Source of the DNA: Sphaerisporangium aureirubrum
Lineage (GTDB): Bacteria > Actinomycetota > Actinomycetes > Streptosporangiales > Streptosporangiaceae
DNA length: 64,000 bases
Direction of reading: 5' to 3'
Assembly (NCBI RefSeq): GCF_042658925.1
Contig: NZ_JBHSRF010000033.1
Span: 25,440 to 89,439 of the forward strand
Shown: positions 8,180 to 15,929 of the stretch, one piece after another
Layout of the letters: every line of letters starts with the position of its first letter
How positions within the stretch are numbered: the first letter of the stretch is position 1
The notes under the pieces: generated by a model
The model's input: the letters and a program-made list of their open reading frames with translations, nothing else
Database searches by the model: none
What the model was told of the DNA's origin: nothing
Translations under genes and position numbers: made by a program

Positions 8180-8304
8180 CCGTGCGGGGCTGGTACAGGG
8201 CAGGGGCGGCGAGCAGGGCGGGGGCGGTACGGAATGGCGGCAGGCGCGACGTGGGGCCGGTCGGATGGGGGGCGGGCCGGCCGAACGGCGGGGTGGGGCT
8301 GGGG

Positions 8305-9249
8305 TTAGTAGACGCCGAGGATGTCGATTACGAAGACGAGGGTGTCGGTGCCCTTGATTTTGTCGCCGGAGCCGTTTTTGCCGTAGCCGAGGGCCGGGGG
8401 GATGGTGACGAGGATGCGGCTGCCTACGGGGGCGCCTACCAGGGTCTGGTCCCAGCCCTTGATGACCTTGCCGGTGCCGATGGGGAACATCACCGGCTCG
8501 CCGCGTTCCCAGGAGCTGTCGAACTGGACGTCGCTGCCCCAGATCTTGCCGGTGTACTGGACGAGGATGGTCTGGCCGGCCTTCACGACGGGGCCGGTGC
8601 CCTTGATGACCGTTTTGTTGATCAGGTCCTTGGGGGCGGGGAGGCTGGTCTTGGTGGTGAGGGTGGGGGCCTTGTCGCCGCCGGGGTTCTCCAGTTTCAC
8701 GCCGGTCACCTTGGGGTCGGCGGCCTCGCCCTGGGCGGCCTTGGCGGTGGAGACGCTCATGACGTCGACGACGAAGACGCTGGCGGCGGAGGTGTCGGCG
8801 CCCTGGGACTGGGCCTGCTGGGCCTGCTGGGGCGTGAGGCTGTCCTTGGCGACGACCACGAGGAAGCGGCCGCCGGGCTTGGCGTCCTGGAACGCCTTGT
8901 GGATGACCGAGGGGAGCTTCTGGTCGACCTTGATCAGCTGCGGGGCGCCGTCGTCGTAGGTCGAGCCGGACGTGGCGTTCTTCTTGCCGTCCCAGTTGTA
9001 CGCCGTGAGGTTGGTGATCACCAGGTCGCCGTCCTTGACCTGGTCGCCATCGCCCTCTTTGATCGCCTCGGAGGAGGACGTGACGGGCGGCTTGCCGGTG
9101 GGGAACGTCACCTGCGGTTTCTTGCCGAAGTCACCGGCCACCTTGACGCCGGACACCGGGGTGGTCGGCTTGGCCGCTGTGCCGCCACCGGAGCCGCATG
9201 CGGCGGCGAAAAGCAACGGCACTGCGGCGAGAACGGCCAGACGGCGCAT
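8305..9249 (-). CDS. FKBP-type peptidyl-prolyl isomerase lipoprotein
   Basis: A 314-residue secreted lipoprotein that speeds cis-trans isomerisation at proline in exported proteins. The signal peptide MRRLAVLAAVPLLFAAAC ends in a lipobox with Cys18. The C-terminal third is a complete FKBP domain (GQTILVQYTGKIWG, FDSSWERGEPVMFPIG, KVIKGWDQTLVGAPVGSRILVTIPPALGYG, DTLVFVIDILGV). The middle (about residues 70-150: DLVITNLTAYNWDG, VIHKAFQDAKPGGRFLVVVAKD) looks like a second, diverged FKBP fold. The ATG at 9249, with GAGGG upstream, is preferred over the ATG at 9273, which would precede the signal peptide. It follows pafA on the same strand but is separated from it by a strong hairpin. Confidence 0.92.
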   Translation of the reverse strand: MRRLAVLAAVPLLFAAACGSGGGTAAKPTTPVSGVKVAGDFGKKPQVTFPTGKPPVTSSSEAIKEGDGDQVKDGDLVITNLTAYNWDGKKNATSGSTYDDGAPQLIKVDQKLPSVIHKAFQDAKPGGRFLVVVAKDSLTPQQAQQAQSQGADTSAASVFVVDVMSVSTAKAAQGEAADPKVTGVKLENPGGDKAPTLTTKTSLPAPKDLINKTVIKGTGPVVKAGQTILVQYTGKIWGSDVQFDSSWERGEPVMFPIGTGKVIKGWDQTLVGAPVGSRILVTIPPALGYGKNGSGDKIKGTDTLVFVIDILGVY

Positions 9250-9427
9250 GGGTATCCCTCGGGAAGACGTCACGTTCGCGTAACACTACCCGAATGCCAT
9301 GACCGCCAAGACCATCGGCGCGGGTGAGCTTGCCGAAGCCTGACCCCGCCTTGCCCTCACCACACCGCCCTATCGCCAAAGGCCGCGCGGCGAGCACGAA
9401 ACCGCAGGTCAGAGCCCCAAGTCGACC

Positions 9428-9475
9428 CTGGGCGCCCGGTGGTGGAAAGCTGAAAGTTTCACCATCGGGCGCCAG
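9428..9475 (-). terminator. strong hairpin terminator after pafA
   Basis: The arms CTGGGCGCCCGGTGGTGG and CACCATCGGGCGCCAG, each extended by AAA/TTT, form a stem of about 19 pairs with single-base bulges around a short GCTGAAAG-type loop. It begins a few bases after the pafA stop (9482 on the minus strand), so the FKBP gene is probably transcribed separately. Confidence 0.75.
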
Positions 9476-9481
9476 GACGGA

Positions 9482-10840
9482 TCACATGCCGGCGATCAGC
9501 TTGTCCACCCTTTCGTCCACGCTGCGGAAGGGGTCCTTGCAGAGCACGGTGCGCTGCGCCTGGTCGTTCAGCTTCAGGTGGACCCAGTCGACGGTGAAGT
9601 CGCGCCGCTTCTCCTGCGCCTTGCGGATGAACTCGCCGCGCAGCCGGGCCCTGGTGGTCTGCGGCGGCACGGACTTGGCCTCGAAGATCTTCAGGTCGGA
9701 CGCCACCCGCTCCACGGCGCCGCGCCGCTGCAGCAGGTAGAACAGCCCCCGCTTGCGGTGGACGTCGTGGTAGGCGAGGTCGAGCTGGGCCACCCGGGGC
9801 GAGGACAGCGGCAGGTCGTACTTGTCGCGGTAGCGCTCGATCAGCTGGTACTTGGTGACCCAGTCGATCTCCCGCGCGACGAGGTCGAGGTCGCCGGTCT
9901 CCACCGCGCGCAGCGTGCGCTCCCACAGCTCCAGCACCCGGCGGGTGATGGCGTCGCCGCCGCGCCGGTCGACGAAGTCGCGGGCCTTGGAGAGGTATTC
10001 CTGCTGGATCTCCAGCGAGGACGCCTCGCGGCCGTTGGCCAGGCGGACCCGCCGGCGGCCGGTCATGTCGTGCGAGACCTCGCGGATCGCCCGGATGGGA
10101 TTCTCCAGGCTGAGGTCGCGCATCACCGTGCCGGCCTCGACCATGCGCAGCACGAGGTCGGTGGCGCCGACCTTGAGCAGCATGGTGGACTCGCTCATGT
10201 TGGAGTCGCCGACGATGACGTGCAGGCGGCGGAACCGCTCGGCGTCGGCGTGCGGCTCGTCGCGGGTGTTGATGATCGGCCGGGACCGGGTGGTGGCGCT
10301 GGAGACGCCCTCCCAGATGTGCTCGGCGCGCTGGGAAACGCAGTAGACCGCGCCGCGCGGCGTCTGAAGGACCTTGCCGGCCCCGCAGATGATCTGCCGC
10401 GTCACCAGGAACGGGATGAGGACGTCGGCGAGCCGCCCGAACTCCCCGTGCCGGCCCACCAGATAGTTCTCGTGACAGCCGTAGGAGTTGCCTGCCGAGT
10501 CGGTGTTGTTCTTGAAGAGGTAGATGTCTCCGGCTATGCCTTCCTCACGCAGCCGCTTCTCGGCGTCCACGAGGAGACCCTCCAGGATGCGCTCACCCGC
10601 CTTGTCGTGGGTGACGAGCTCCACGACGTTGTCACACTCGGGGGTGGCGTACTCAGGATGGCTGCCCACGTCGAGATACAGCCGGGCGCCGTTGCGGAGA
10701 AAGACGTTGCTCGATCGGCCCCAGGACACGACTCTGCGGAACAGGTACCGCGCCACCTCGTCGGGTGACAGCCTTCGCTGACCCCGGAACGTGCAGGTGA
10801 CGCCGTACTCGTTCTCCAAGCCGAATATGCGACGATCCAT
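9482..10840 (-). CDS. pafA: Pup-protein ligase PafA
   Basis: A 452-residue ligase of the carboxylate-amine (glutamine synthetase-like) fold. It phosphorylates the C-terminal Glu of Pup and joins it to a substrate lysine. The N-terminus MDRRIFGLENEYGVTC has the ExE metal/ATP motif, followed by RNGARLYLDVGSHPEYATPEC, LFKNNTDSAGNSYGCHENYL, SRPIINTRDEPHAD and RRLHVIVGDSNMSE, all hallmarks of the PafA/Dop family. It lacks the Dop insertion after the first strand, which separates it from Dop at 23339-24856. The ATG at 10840 is chosen over the GTG one codon upstream; no ribosome binding site is visible. It lies 61 bases downstream of prcA. Confidence 0.96.
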   Translation of the reverse strand: MDRRIFGLENEYGVTCTFRGQRRLSPDEVARYLFRRVVSWGRSSNVFLRNGARLYLDVGSHPEYATPECDNVVELVTHDKAGERILEGLLVDAEKRLREEGIAGDIYLFKNNTDSAGNSYGCHENYLVGRHGEFGRLADVLIPFLVTRQIICGAGKVLQTPRGAVYCVSQRAEHIWEGVSSATTRSRPIINTRDEPHADAERFRRLHVIVGDSNMSESTMLLKVGATDLVLRMVEAGTVMRDLSLENPIRAIREVSHDMTGRRRVRLANGREASSLEIQQEYLSKARDFVDRRGGDAITRRVLELWERTLRAVETGDLDLVAREIDWVTKYQLIERYRDKYDLPLSSPRVAQLDLAYHDVHRKRGLFYLLQRRGAVERVASDLKIFEAKSVPPQTTRARLRGEFIRKAQEKRRDFTVDWVHLKLNDQAQRTVLCKDPFRSVDERVDKLIAGM

Positions 10841-10901
10841 CACATCACACTATGCCCCCGCGACGCCGGACGGGAGAGATCTTCCCCGGGTTTACGGCTG
10901 G

Positions 10902-11708
10902 TCACTCTCCGGAGCCGGTGTCGATGTCCCCGTCGGGCGGCGCGGTCGCCGGCCCGTCGCCGGGCCGCTCGCCGTCGGACAGGGCGGTCCCGCCGGGCTC
11001 CTCGTCGTCCGCGGCGGACGGGGCGCCGCCCAGCAGGCGCTCCAGGCGCGGGCCGGCCAGCCGCTGGAACTTGCGGTGCTCGCGGGTGCGGTCCAGCACG
11101 GCGACCTCCAGCTGCGACACCGGCGGGCGCTCGCCGCCGGCCTCGGTGAGCGCGGCGAGCGCGGCGTCCAGGGCCTCCTGCAGCGGCATGCCGGCGCGGA
11201 ACCGGTCCTTCAGCCGCCCGGCGACCGTGTCGGCCACGCCGCCCATCACCACGAAGCCGTGCTCGTCGGTGACCGAGCCGTCGAAGGTCAGGCGGTAGAT
11301 CTGGTCGTCGGCGTCGGACTCGCCCACCTCGGCGACCACGAGCTCGACCTCGTACGGCTTGCGGGACTCGGTGAACACCATGCCGAGGGACTGGGCGTAG
11401 AGGTTGGCCAGGCCGCGGGCGGTGACGTCGCTGCGGTCGTAGGTGTAGCCGTTGATGTCGGCGTAGCGGATGCCGCCCAGCCGCAGCGCCTCGAACTCGT
11501 TGTACTTGCCGACCGCGGCGAAGCCGATGCGGTCGTAGATCTCACTGATCTTGTGCAGGGCCCGCGACGCGTTGGGGGCGACGAACAGAATGCCGTTCTC
11601 GTACTGCAGCACCACGACGCTGCGGCCGCGCGCGATGCCCTTCCGCGCGAAATCGGCCTTGTCCCGCATCTCCTGCTCTGGGGACACATATCCAAAGGGC
11701 ATGGACAC
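10902..11708 (-). CDS. prcA: 20S proteasome alpha subunit PrcA
   Basis: A 268-residue alpha subunit that forms the outer gating rings of the core particle. MPFGYVSPEQEMRDKADFARKGIARGRSVVVLQYENGILFVAPN is the diagnostic N-terminus with the gate octapeptide region. The family strings KISEIYDRIGFAAVGKYNEFEALR and DINGYTYDRSDVTARGLAN follow. The C-terminal 60 residues are acidic and Gly/Pro-rich with no fold. The GTG at 11708 lies ten bases after GAGAGG; the ATG at 11702 is the alternative and would give the more usual MPFGY start. It follows prcB by 33 bases and precedes pafA. Confidence 0.96.
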   Translation of the reverse strand: MSMPFGYVSPEQEMRDKADFARKGIARGRSVVVLQYENGILFVAPNASRALHKISEIYDRIGFAAVGKYNEFEALRLGGIRYADINGYTYDRSDVTARGLANLYAQSLGMVFTESRKPYEVELVVAEVGESDADDQIYRLTFDGSVTDEHGFVVMGGVADTVAGRLKDRFRAGMPLQEALDAALAALTEAGGERPPVSQLEVAVLDRTREHRKFQRLAGPRLERLLGGAPSAADDEEPGGTALSDGERPGDGPATAPPDGDIDTGSGE

Positions 11709-11741
11709 CGGTGGTGATCCTCTCGTGGCCGTGGGTTGTGA

Positions 11742-12578
11742 TTAGCGCAGCGGGGCGGTGGGGCCGTCCGGGTCGCCCATCCGGGCGTCGAGCACCTGAC
11801 GCACGTAGCCCTCGACCTCGGTGTCGGGCAGGCGGCGGAACCCCTCGTCGTCGATCGTGGCGACGACCGGCCAGATCTTGCGGGTGACGTCGGGCCCGCC
11901 GGTGGCCGAATCGTCGTCGGCGGCGTCGTACAGCGACTGGACGCAGGCCAGCACGACGTCCTCGGCGGAGGCGTCGTCGCGGTAGAGCTTCTTCAGGGCG
12001 CCGCGGGCGAAGATCGAACCCGAGCCGATGGACGCGAACCGCTTCTGCTCGTAGGGCCCGCCGCCGACGTCGTAGGAGAAGATGCGCCCGGCGCCGCCCT
12101 CGGGGTCGTAGGCGACGAACAGCGGAACCACGACGATGCCCTGCATCGCCAGCGGGAGGTTGCCGCGGATCATGGTGGCCAGGCGGTTGGCCTTGCCCTC
12201 CACCGAGAGGGTGCGGCCCTCGCGCTTCTCGTAGTGCTCCAGCTCCACGCAGTAGAGCCGGGCCATCTCGATGCCGGTGCTGGCGGTGCCCGCGATGCCC
12301 ATGCAGGAGAACTCGTCGGTCCGGAAGACCTTGTCCATGTCCTTCTGGGAGATGTAGTTGCCCGCGGTGGCCCGCCGGTCGCCCGCCATGACGACCCCGC
12401 CGCGGTATGTCGCCGCGACGATCGTGGTCGCGTGCGGGATCAGGTCTCCGATCGAACCCGCCCCCTCGAACCTGGCCGGCAGCAGGCCAGGAGCGTAGGA
12501 CTGGACGAACTCGGTGAACGACGTCGATCCAGTGTCCAGGAACAACATGTGGTCCGACCGGTCCCGCTGTGCTGACAC
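11742..12578 (-). CDS. prcB: 20S proteasome beta subunit PrcB
   Basis: A 278-residue catalytic subunit made as a precursor. Cleavage before TTIVAATYRGGVVMAGDRRAT exposes Thr51 as the N-terminal nucleophile, with Asp and Lys of the active site in AGDRR and MDKVF. The propeptide is about 50 residues. The residue before the cleavage site is Ala (PHA/TT), whereas Gly is usual. The GTG at 12578 is set by GGGAGGG six bases upstream; the frame is open much further (to 12791), but that stretch has no coding character and is the intergenic region. prcB and prcA form one unit on the minus strand; pup, normally directly upstream, lies 8.8 kb away. Confidence 0.95.
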   Translation of the reverse strand: MSAQRDRSDHMLFLDTGSTSFTEFVQSYAPGLLPARFEGAGSIGDLIPHATTIVAATYRGGVVMAGDRRATAGNYISQKDMDKVFRTDEFSCMGIAGTASTGIEMARLYCVELEHYEKREGRTLSVEGKANRLATMIRGNLPLAMQGIVVVPLFVAYDPEGGAGRIFSYDVGGGPYEQKRFASIGSGSIFARGALKKLYRDDASAEDVVLACVQSLYDAADDDSATGGPDVTRKIWPVVATIDDEGFRRLPDTEVEGYVRQVLDARMGDPDGPTAPLR

Positions 12579-12748
12579 GCGGCTCCCTCCCAAACGCCTC
12601 TTCGGACTCCTACGCCCCGACCCTACTCGTGGTGCTGTGGTGTCTGCACTTCCCACGATCAGCTCAGCGCGAACCACTTTCGCCCATCCCGTCTCATGTC
12701 TCCCAGAAAGCATCTTTACGGCGGAGACGGGGCGTGCAATTGTCGAGT

Positions 12749-12758
12749 TGTCGTGACA
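12749..12758. promoter_or_regulatory. candidate operator upstream of the sugar importer operon
   Basis: TGTCGTGACA is an inverted repeat of TGTC with a two-base spacer, preceded by the related half TTGTCGAG. It lies 44 bases before the start of the substrate-binding protein gene in the 224-base divergent region shared with prcB. Short inverted repeats of this type are common GntR or LacI sites, but no such regulator is encoded beside it, so the call is weak. Confidence 0.3.
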
Positions 12759-12802
12759 TGAACACAGGTATGCCCTCCAACGTCCCCCCAAGGAGGTCGT
12801 CC

Positions 12803-14176
12803 ATGAAGCCGGCGCGAACCCTCGTCCTACTCACCGCGACCGCTCTGTCACTCGCCGCCTGCGGCTCCGGAGGATCCTCCGCCCCCGGCGAGACCACCTT
12901 GACCATCACCGCCAACGCCATCTCCGGCGGCAAGAACTCCGCGACCGCCGACTGGACGAAGAACTGGCTGATCCCGGAGTTCGAGAAGGCCCAGAAGGCC
13001 AAGGGCAAGATCGTCCACGTGCTCTTCCAGCCCAACGGCGTGGACGACGAGCAGTACAAGACCAAGATCGCCCTGGACCTGAAGTCGGGGGCCGGGGCCG
13101 ACGTCATCGACCTGGACGGCATCTGGGTCGGCGAGTTCGCCCAGGCGGGGTACGTCAAACCTTTGGCGGAGACCGCGGGCGCGCAGGTCGACCAGTGGGA
13201 GGGCTGGAGCCAGATCCCCGAGGCCGTGCAGGGGCTCGGCATCTTCGAGGGCAAGAAGTACGGCCTGCCGCAGGGCACCGACGGCCGGGTGCTCTACTAC
13301 AACAAGACCCTGTTCACCAAGGCCGGCCTGCCCGCCGACTGGCAGCCCACGAGCTGGCAGGACATCCTGGACGCGGGCGCGGCGCTGAAGAAGGCCGGGG
13401 TGCCGACGCCGCTGCAGATCAACGCGGGCACCGCGATGGGCGAGGCCACCACCATGCAGGGCGTGCTGCCGCTGCTGGCGGGCACCGGCCTCGGCGTGTA
13501 CGACGGCGGCAAGTGGACCGGCGCGGCGCAGGGCCTGAAGGACGTGCTCGGGTTCTACCGCCAGATCTACGGTGGCGGGCTCGGCGACCCCAGGCTCCAG
13601 CAGGAGGCCCAGGGCCGCGACAAGTCGTTCGAGCAGTTCGCCGAGGGCAAGATCGGCGTCCTGGCCGAGGGCGACTACTTCTGGCGCTCGGTGATCGAGC
13701 CCAAGGCCGGGGTGGCGCCCATGGAGAGGCGCGACGCCGAGGTGGGGTACGCCCTCATCCCGGCCAAGCAGCCCGGCGCGGGCGTACGCGGCCAGGACTT
13801 CGTCAGCATGTCCGGCGGCGCGGTCCGCGTGCTCAACCCCCGCTCGCCCAACGCGGCGCTGGCGTGGGAGCTGCTGGCGTTCATGCACTCGGCGCAGGCG
13901 ACCGAGCAGGGCCTGGCCGGCGAGGCCAGGATCACCTCGCGCACCGACGTCAACGACAAGGTGCTGAGCAGCGACCCGATGCTGGGGTTCGTGGCGCAGA
14001 AGGTGCTGCCGATCACCGCCTACCGGCCGGGGCTCGCCGTGTACCCGCAGGTGTCGGTCGCGCTGCAGGAGGCCACCGCGGACATCGTCTCCGGCAAGTC
14101 CGTCGACGAGGCCGCCGCCGCGTACCAGAAGAAGCTGGAAGGCCTGGTGGGCGGCGCCGCCAACATCGCCCAATGA
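12803..14176 (+). CDS. sugar ABC transporter substrate-binding lipoprotein
   Basis: A 457-residue family 1 solute-binding lipoprotein. The signal peptide MKPARTLVLLTATALSLAAC gives a lipobox Cys20, and the body shows the family layout: PEFEKAQKAKGKIVHVLFQPNGVDDEQYKTKIALDLKSGAGADVIDLDGIWVGEFAQAGYVKPL, GLPQGTDGRVLYYNKTLFTKAGLP, then a ligand-cleft C lobe. It captures a sugar or oligosaccharide outside the cell for the two permeases that follow. The start is the ATG at 12803, seven bases after AGGAGG. Its stop overlaps the next start by ATGA. The alpha-mannosidase in the same operon suggests a mannose-containing ligand; that is inference. Confidence 0.9.
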   Translation: MKPARTLVLLTATALSLAACGSGGSSAPGETTLTITANAISGGKNSATADWTKNWLIPEFEKAQKAKGKIVHVLFQPNGVDDEQYKTKIALDLKSGAGADVIDLDGIWVGEFAQAGYVKPLAETAGAQVDQWEGWSQIPEAVQGLGIFEGKKYGLPQGTDGRVLYYNKTLFTKAGLPADWQPTSWQDILDAGAALKKAGVPTPLQINAGTAMGEATTMQGVLPLLAGTGLGVYDGGKWTGAAQGLKDVLGFYRQIYGGGLGDPRLQQEAQGRDKSFEQFAEGKIGVLAEGDYFWRSVIEPKAGVAPMERRDAEVGYALIPAKQPGAGVRGQDFVSMSGGAVRVLNPRSPNAALAWELLAFMHSAQATEQGLAGEARITSRTDVNDKVLSSDPMLGFVAQKVLPITAYRPGLAVYPQVSVALQEATADIVSGKSVDEAAAAYQKKLEGLVGGAANIAQ

Positions 14177-15075
14177 CGGCCGCGACCCACCGTGACACCG
14201 ACGCGGCGGGCCTCGGCCGGCCGAGGGCGGTCGGGTTCGTCCTGCCCGCCCTCGTGCTGATCGGCGTCTTCCTGATCTTCCCGGCGCTGTGGACCATCTA
14301 TCTCGGCCTCACCGACTTCCGGCTCACCGGCCTCGCCGCCGCCGACCCCAAGGTGGTGGGGCTGGAGAACTACACCACCGCCCTCGGCGACGAGCGGTTC
14401 CACACCTCGCTGTGGCTCACCGTGCAGTTCGTCCTCGGCTCGGCGATCATCGGGCAGGCGTGCCTGGGGTTCGCCATCGCGTGGGCGCTGCGGGACCGGA
14501 CGGGGCCGGTCAGGCGCGTCGTGGAGGGCCTGGTGCTGCTGGCGTGGATCATGCCCTCGTCGGTTGTGGCGTTCCTGTGGATCGCCCTGCTCGACCGGGA
14601 CGCGGGCACGCTGAACGCGCTGCTGCACACCCCGGGGTTCGCCTGGCTGCTCGACCACCCGATGTTGTCGATCATCGTGTTCAACGTCTGGCGCGGCACC
14701 GCGTTCTCGATGATGCTGTACGGCGCGGCGCTGGAGAACGTGCCGCCGTCCCACCTGGAGACCGCCCGCCTGGCCGGGGCCTCCACGTTCCAGCAGCTGC
14801 GCGACGTGGTGTTCCCCAGGATCCGCGGGCACGTGCTGACCAACCTGCTGCTGATCAGCCTGTGGACGTTCAACGACTTCACGAGCTTCCAGATCACCGC
14901 GGGCGGGCCGGAGGGACGGTCGGAGATCCTGCCCGTCTACATCTACAACGTGGCGCTCACCGGCGGGCGGCTCGGCTTCGGGGCGGCGGTGTCGTTCCTG
15001 GTGCTGCTGATCAACCTGGTGCTGGCGCTGGCCTACCTGCGGCTGCTGCGGGAGCGAAGGACGGTGACGCCGTGA
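14173..15075 (+). CDS. sugar ABC transporter permease, MalF/UgpA type
   Basis: A 300-residue inner membrane permease with six predicted spans, beginning VGFVLPALVLIGVFLIFPALWTIYLGLTDF. The cytoplasmic EAA loop that contacts the ATPase is seen as HLETARLAGASTFQQLRDVVFPRIRGHV. The ATG at 14173 overlaps the stop of the binding-protein gene (ATGA), and its own stop overlaps the next start (GTGA), so translation is coupled. It forms the membrane channel with the permease at 15072. Permease type comes from length, the EAA loop and gene order. Confidence 0.92.
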   Translation: MTAATHRDTDAAGLGRPRAVGFVLPALVLIGVFLIFPALWTIYLGLTDFRLTGLAAADPKVVGLENYTTALGDERFHTSLWLTVQFVLGSAIIGQACLGFAIAWALRDRTGPVRRVVEGLVLLAWIMPSSVVAFLWIALLDRDAGTLNALLHTPGFAWLLDHPMLSIIVFNVWRGTAFSMMLYGAALENVPPSHLETARLAGASTFQQLRDVVFPRIRGHVLTNLLLISLWTFNDFTSFQITAGGPEGRSEILPVYIYNVALTGGRLGFGAAVSFLVLLINLVLALAYLRLLRERRTVTP

Positions 15076-15929
15076 CCGTGGTGGACCGCCCGGCCGCCCC
15101 CGCCGCCGACAGGGCGCGGCACGCCGCGGCGGCCCTCGGGCGGGCCACGTTCCTCGCCCTGGTCGCCGGGTTCTTCGCGCTGCCGCTGCTGTGGCTGGCC
15201 GCCGCGCCGTTCGACGCCCACCCCACCATCACCACGTCGGTGCCGGAGTTCACCCTCGGCAACTTCCGCGCGCTGCTCGACAACCCCTACGTGCTCAGCT
15301 CGCTCGGCAACTCGGTGCTCCAGGCGGCAGCCAGCGCGGCCCTGGTGGTGGTGCTGGCGGCGCTGGCGGCCTACGCGCTGTCGCGGGTGCGGGTGCCGGG
15401 GCGGGACGCGCTGCTGTACGTGCTGCTCCTGCTGTCCTCGGTGGTCACCGGGACGGCGGCGATGGTGCCGATCTTCGAGCTGGCGACCCGGCTCAACCTG
15501 ATCGACACCCACCTCGGCGTGGTGCTCACCCTGTCCGGCGGGCTGCTGCCCGCGGCGATCTTCATCCTCAAGGACTTCATGGACGGCACCCCCACCTCGT
15601 ACGAGGAGTCGGCCCGGGTGTTCGGCGCGTCCCCCCTGCAGATCCTGCGGCACATCGTGGTGCCGATCATCCGGCCGGGCCTCGCCACCATCGGCGTGTG
15701 GTCGGTCGCCAGTGTGTGGGGCAGCTTCCTGACGCCGTTCATCCTGCTGCGCGACCCGGCCAAGGCGCCCGGCGCGGTGATCCTCTACACGCTGTACACC
15801 GAGGGCGGCCAGCCCCGCCTGGACCTCATCTCCACCTTCTCGCTGCTCTACTCCCTCCCGGTGGTCCTCATGTACATCTTCGTCAGCCGCAGGTACGGCT
15901 TCCGCTTCCACGGGGGGATCAAGCGGTGA
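15072..15929 (+). CDS. sugar ABC transporter permease, MalG/UgpE type
   Basis: A 285-residue permease with six spans (TFLALVAGFFALPLLWLAAAPF; LGNSVLQAAASAALVVVLAALAAYALSR; LLYVLLLLSSVVTGTAAMVPIF; and later segments). It carries the EAA motif TSYEESARVFGASPLQILRHIVVPIIRPG. It starts at a GTG overlapping the preceding stop and ends overlapping the GTG of the ATPase gene. The short periplasmic segment and VPEFTLGNFRALLDNPYV near the N-terminus are typical of the MalG branch. It pairs with the permease at 14173. Confidence 0.92.
   Translation: MTVVDRPAAPAADRARHAAAALGRATFLALVAGFFALPLLWLAAAPFDAHPTITTSVPEFTLGNFRALLDNPYVLSSLGNSVLQAAASAALVVVLAALAAYALSRVRVPGRDALLYVLLLLSSVVTGTAAMVPIFELATRLNLIDTHLGVVLTLSGGLLPAAIFILKDFMDGTPTSYEESARVFGASPLQILRHIVVPIIRPGLATIGVWSVASVWGSFLTPFILLRDPAKAPGAVILYTLYTEGGQPRLDLISTFSLLYSLPVVLMYIFVSRRYGFRFHGGIKR

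Larger units (their letters stand above)
7027..8304. other. 1.28 kb gene-free region made of repeats
   Basis: No credible gene was found between the DUF3866 stop and the FKBP stop. Several long open frames exist on both strands, but their translations are low-complexity (Arg/Pro/Ala-rich, with SPYHVPP-type strings recurring on the minus strand) and they follow the DNA repeats. The region holds four kinds of structure: an 86-88 bp tandem array, a short element in five copies (one inverted), a longer duplicated block containing that element, and a G-run tract near 8155-8300. Each is listed separately. It lies in the middle of an otherwise dense locus. Confidence 0.8.

Noticed and set aside
12579..12791. 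N-terminal extension of PrcB
   Set aside because: A strong ribosome binding site sets the GTG at 12578, and the extra 71 codons cover the divergent promoter and resemble no proteasome propeptide.
13195..15075. 626-codon frame spanning two sugar transporter genes
   Set aside because: Only the last 300 codons from 14173 encode a protein family; the earlier part is the binding-protein gene read in a wrong frame.
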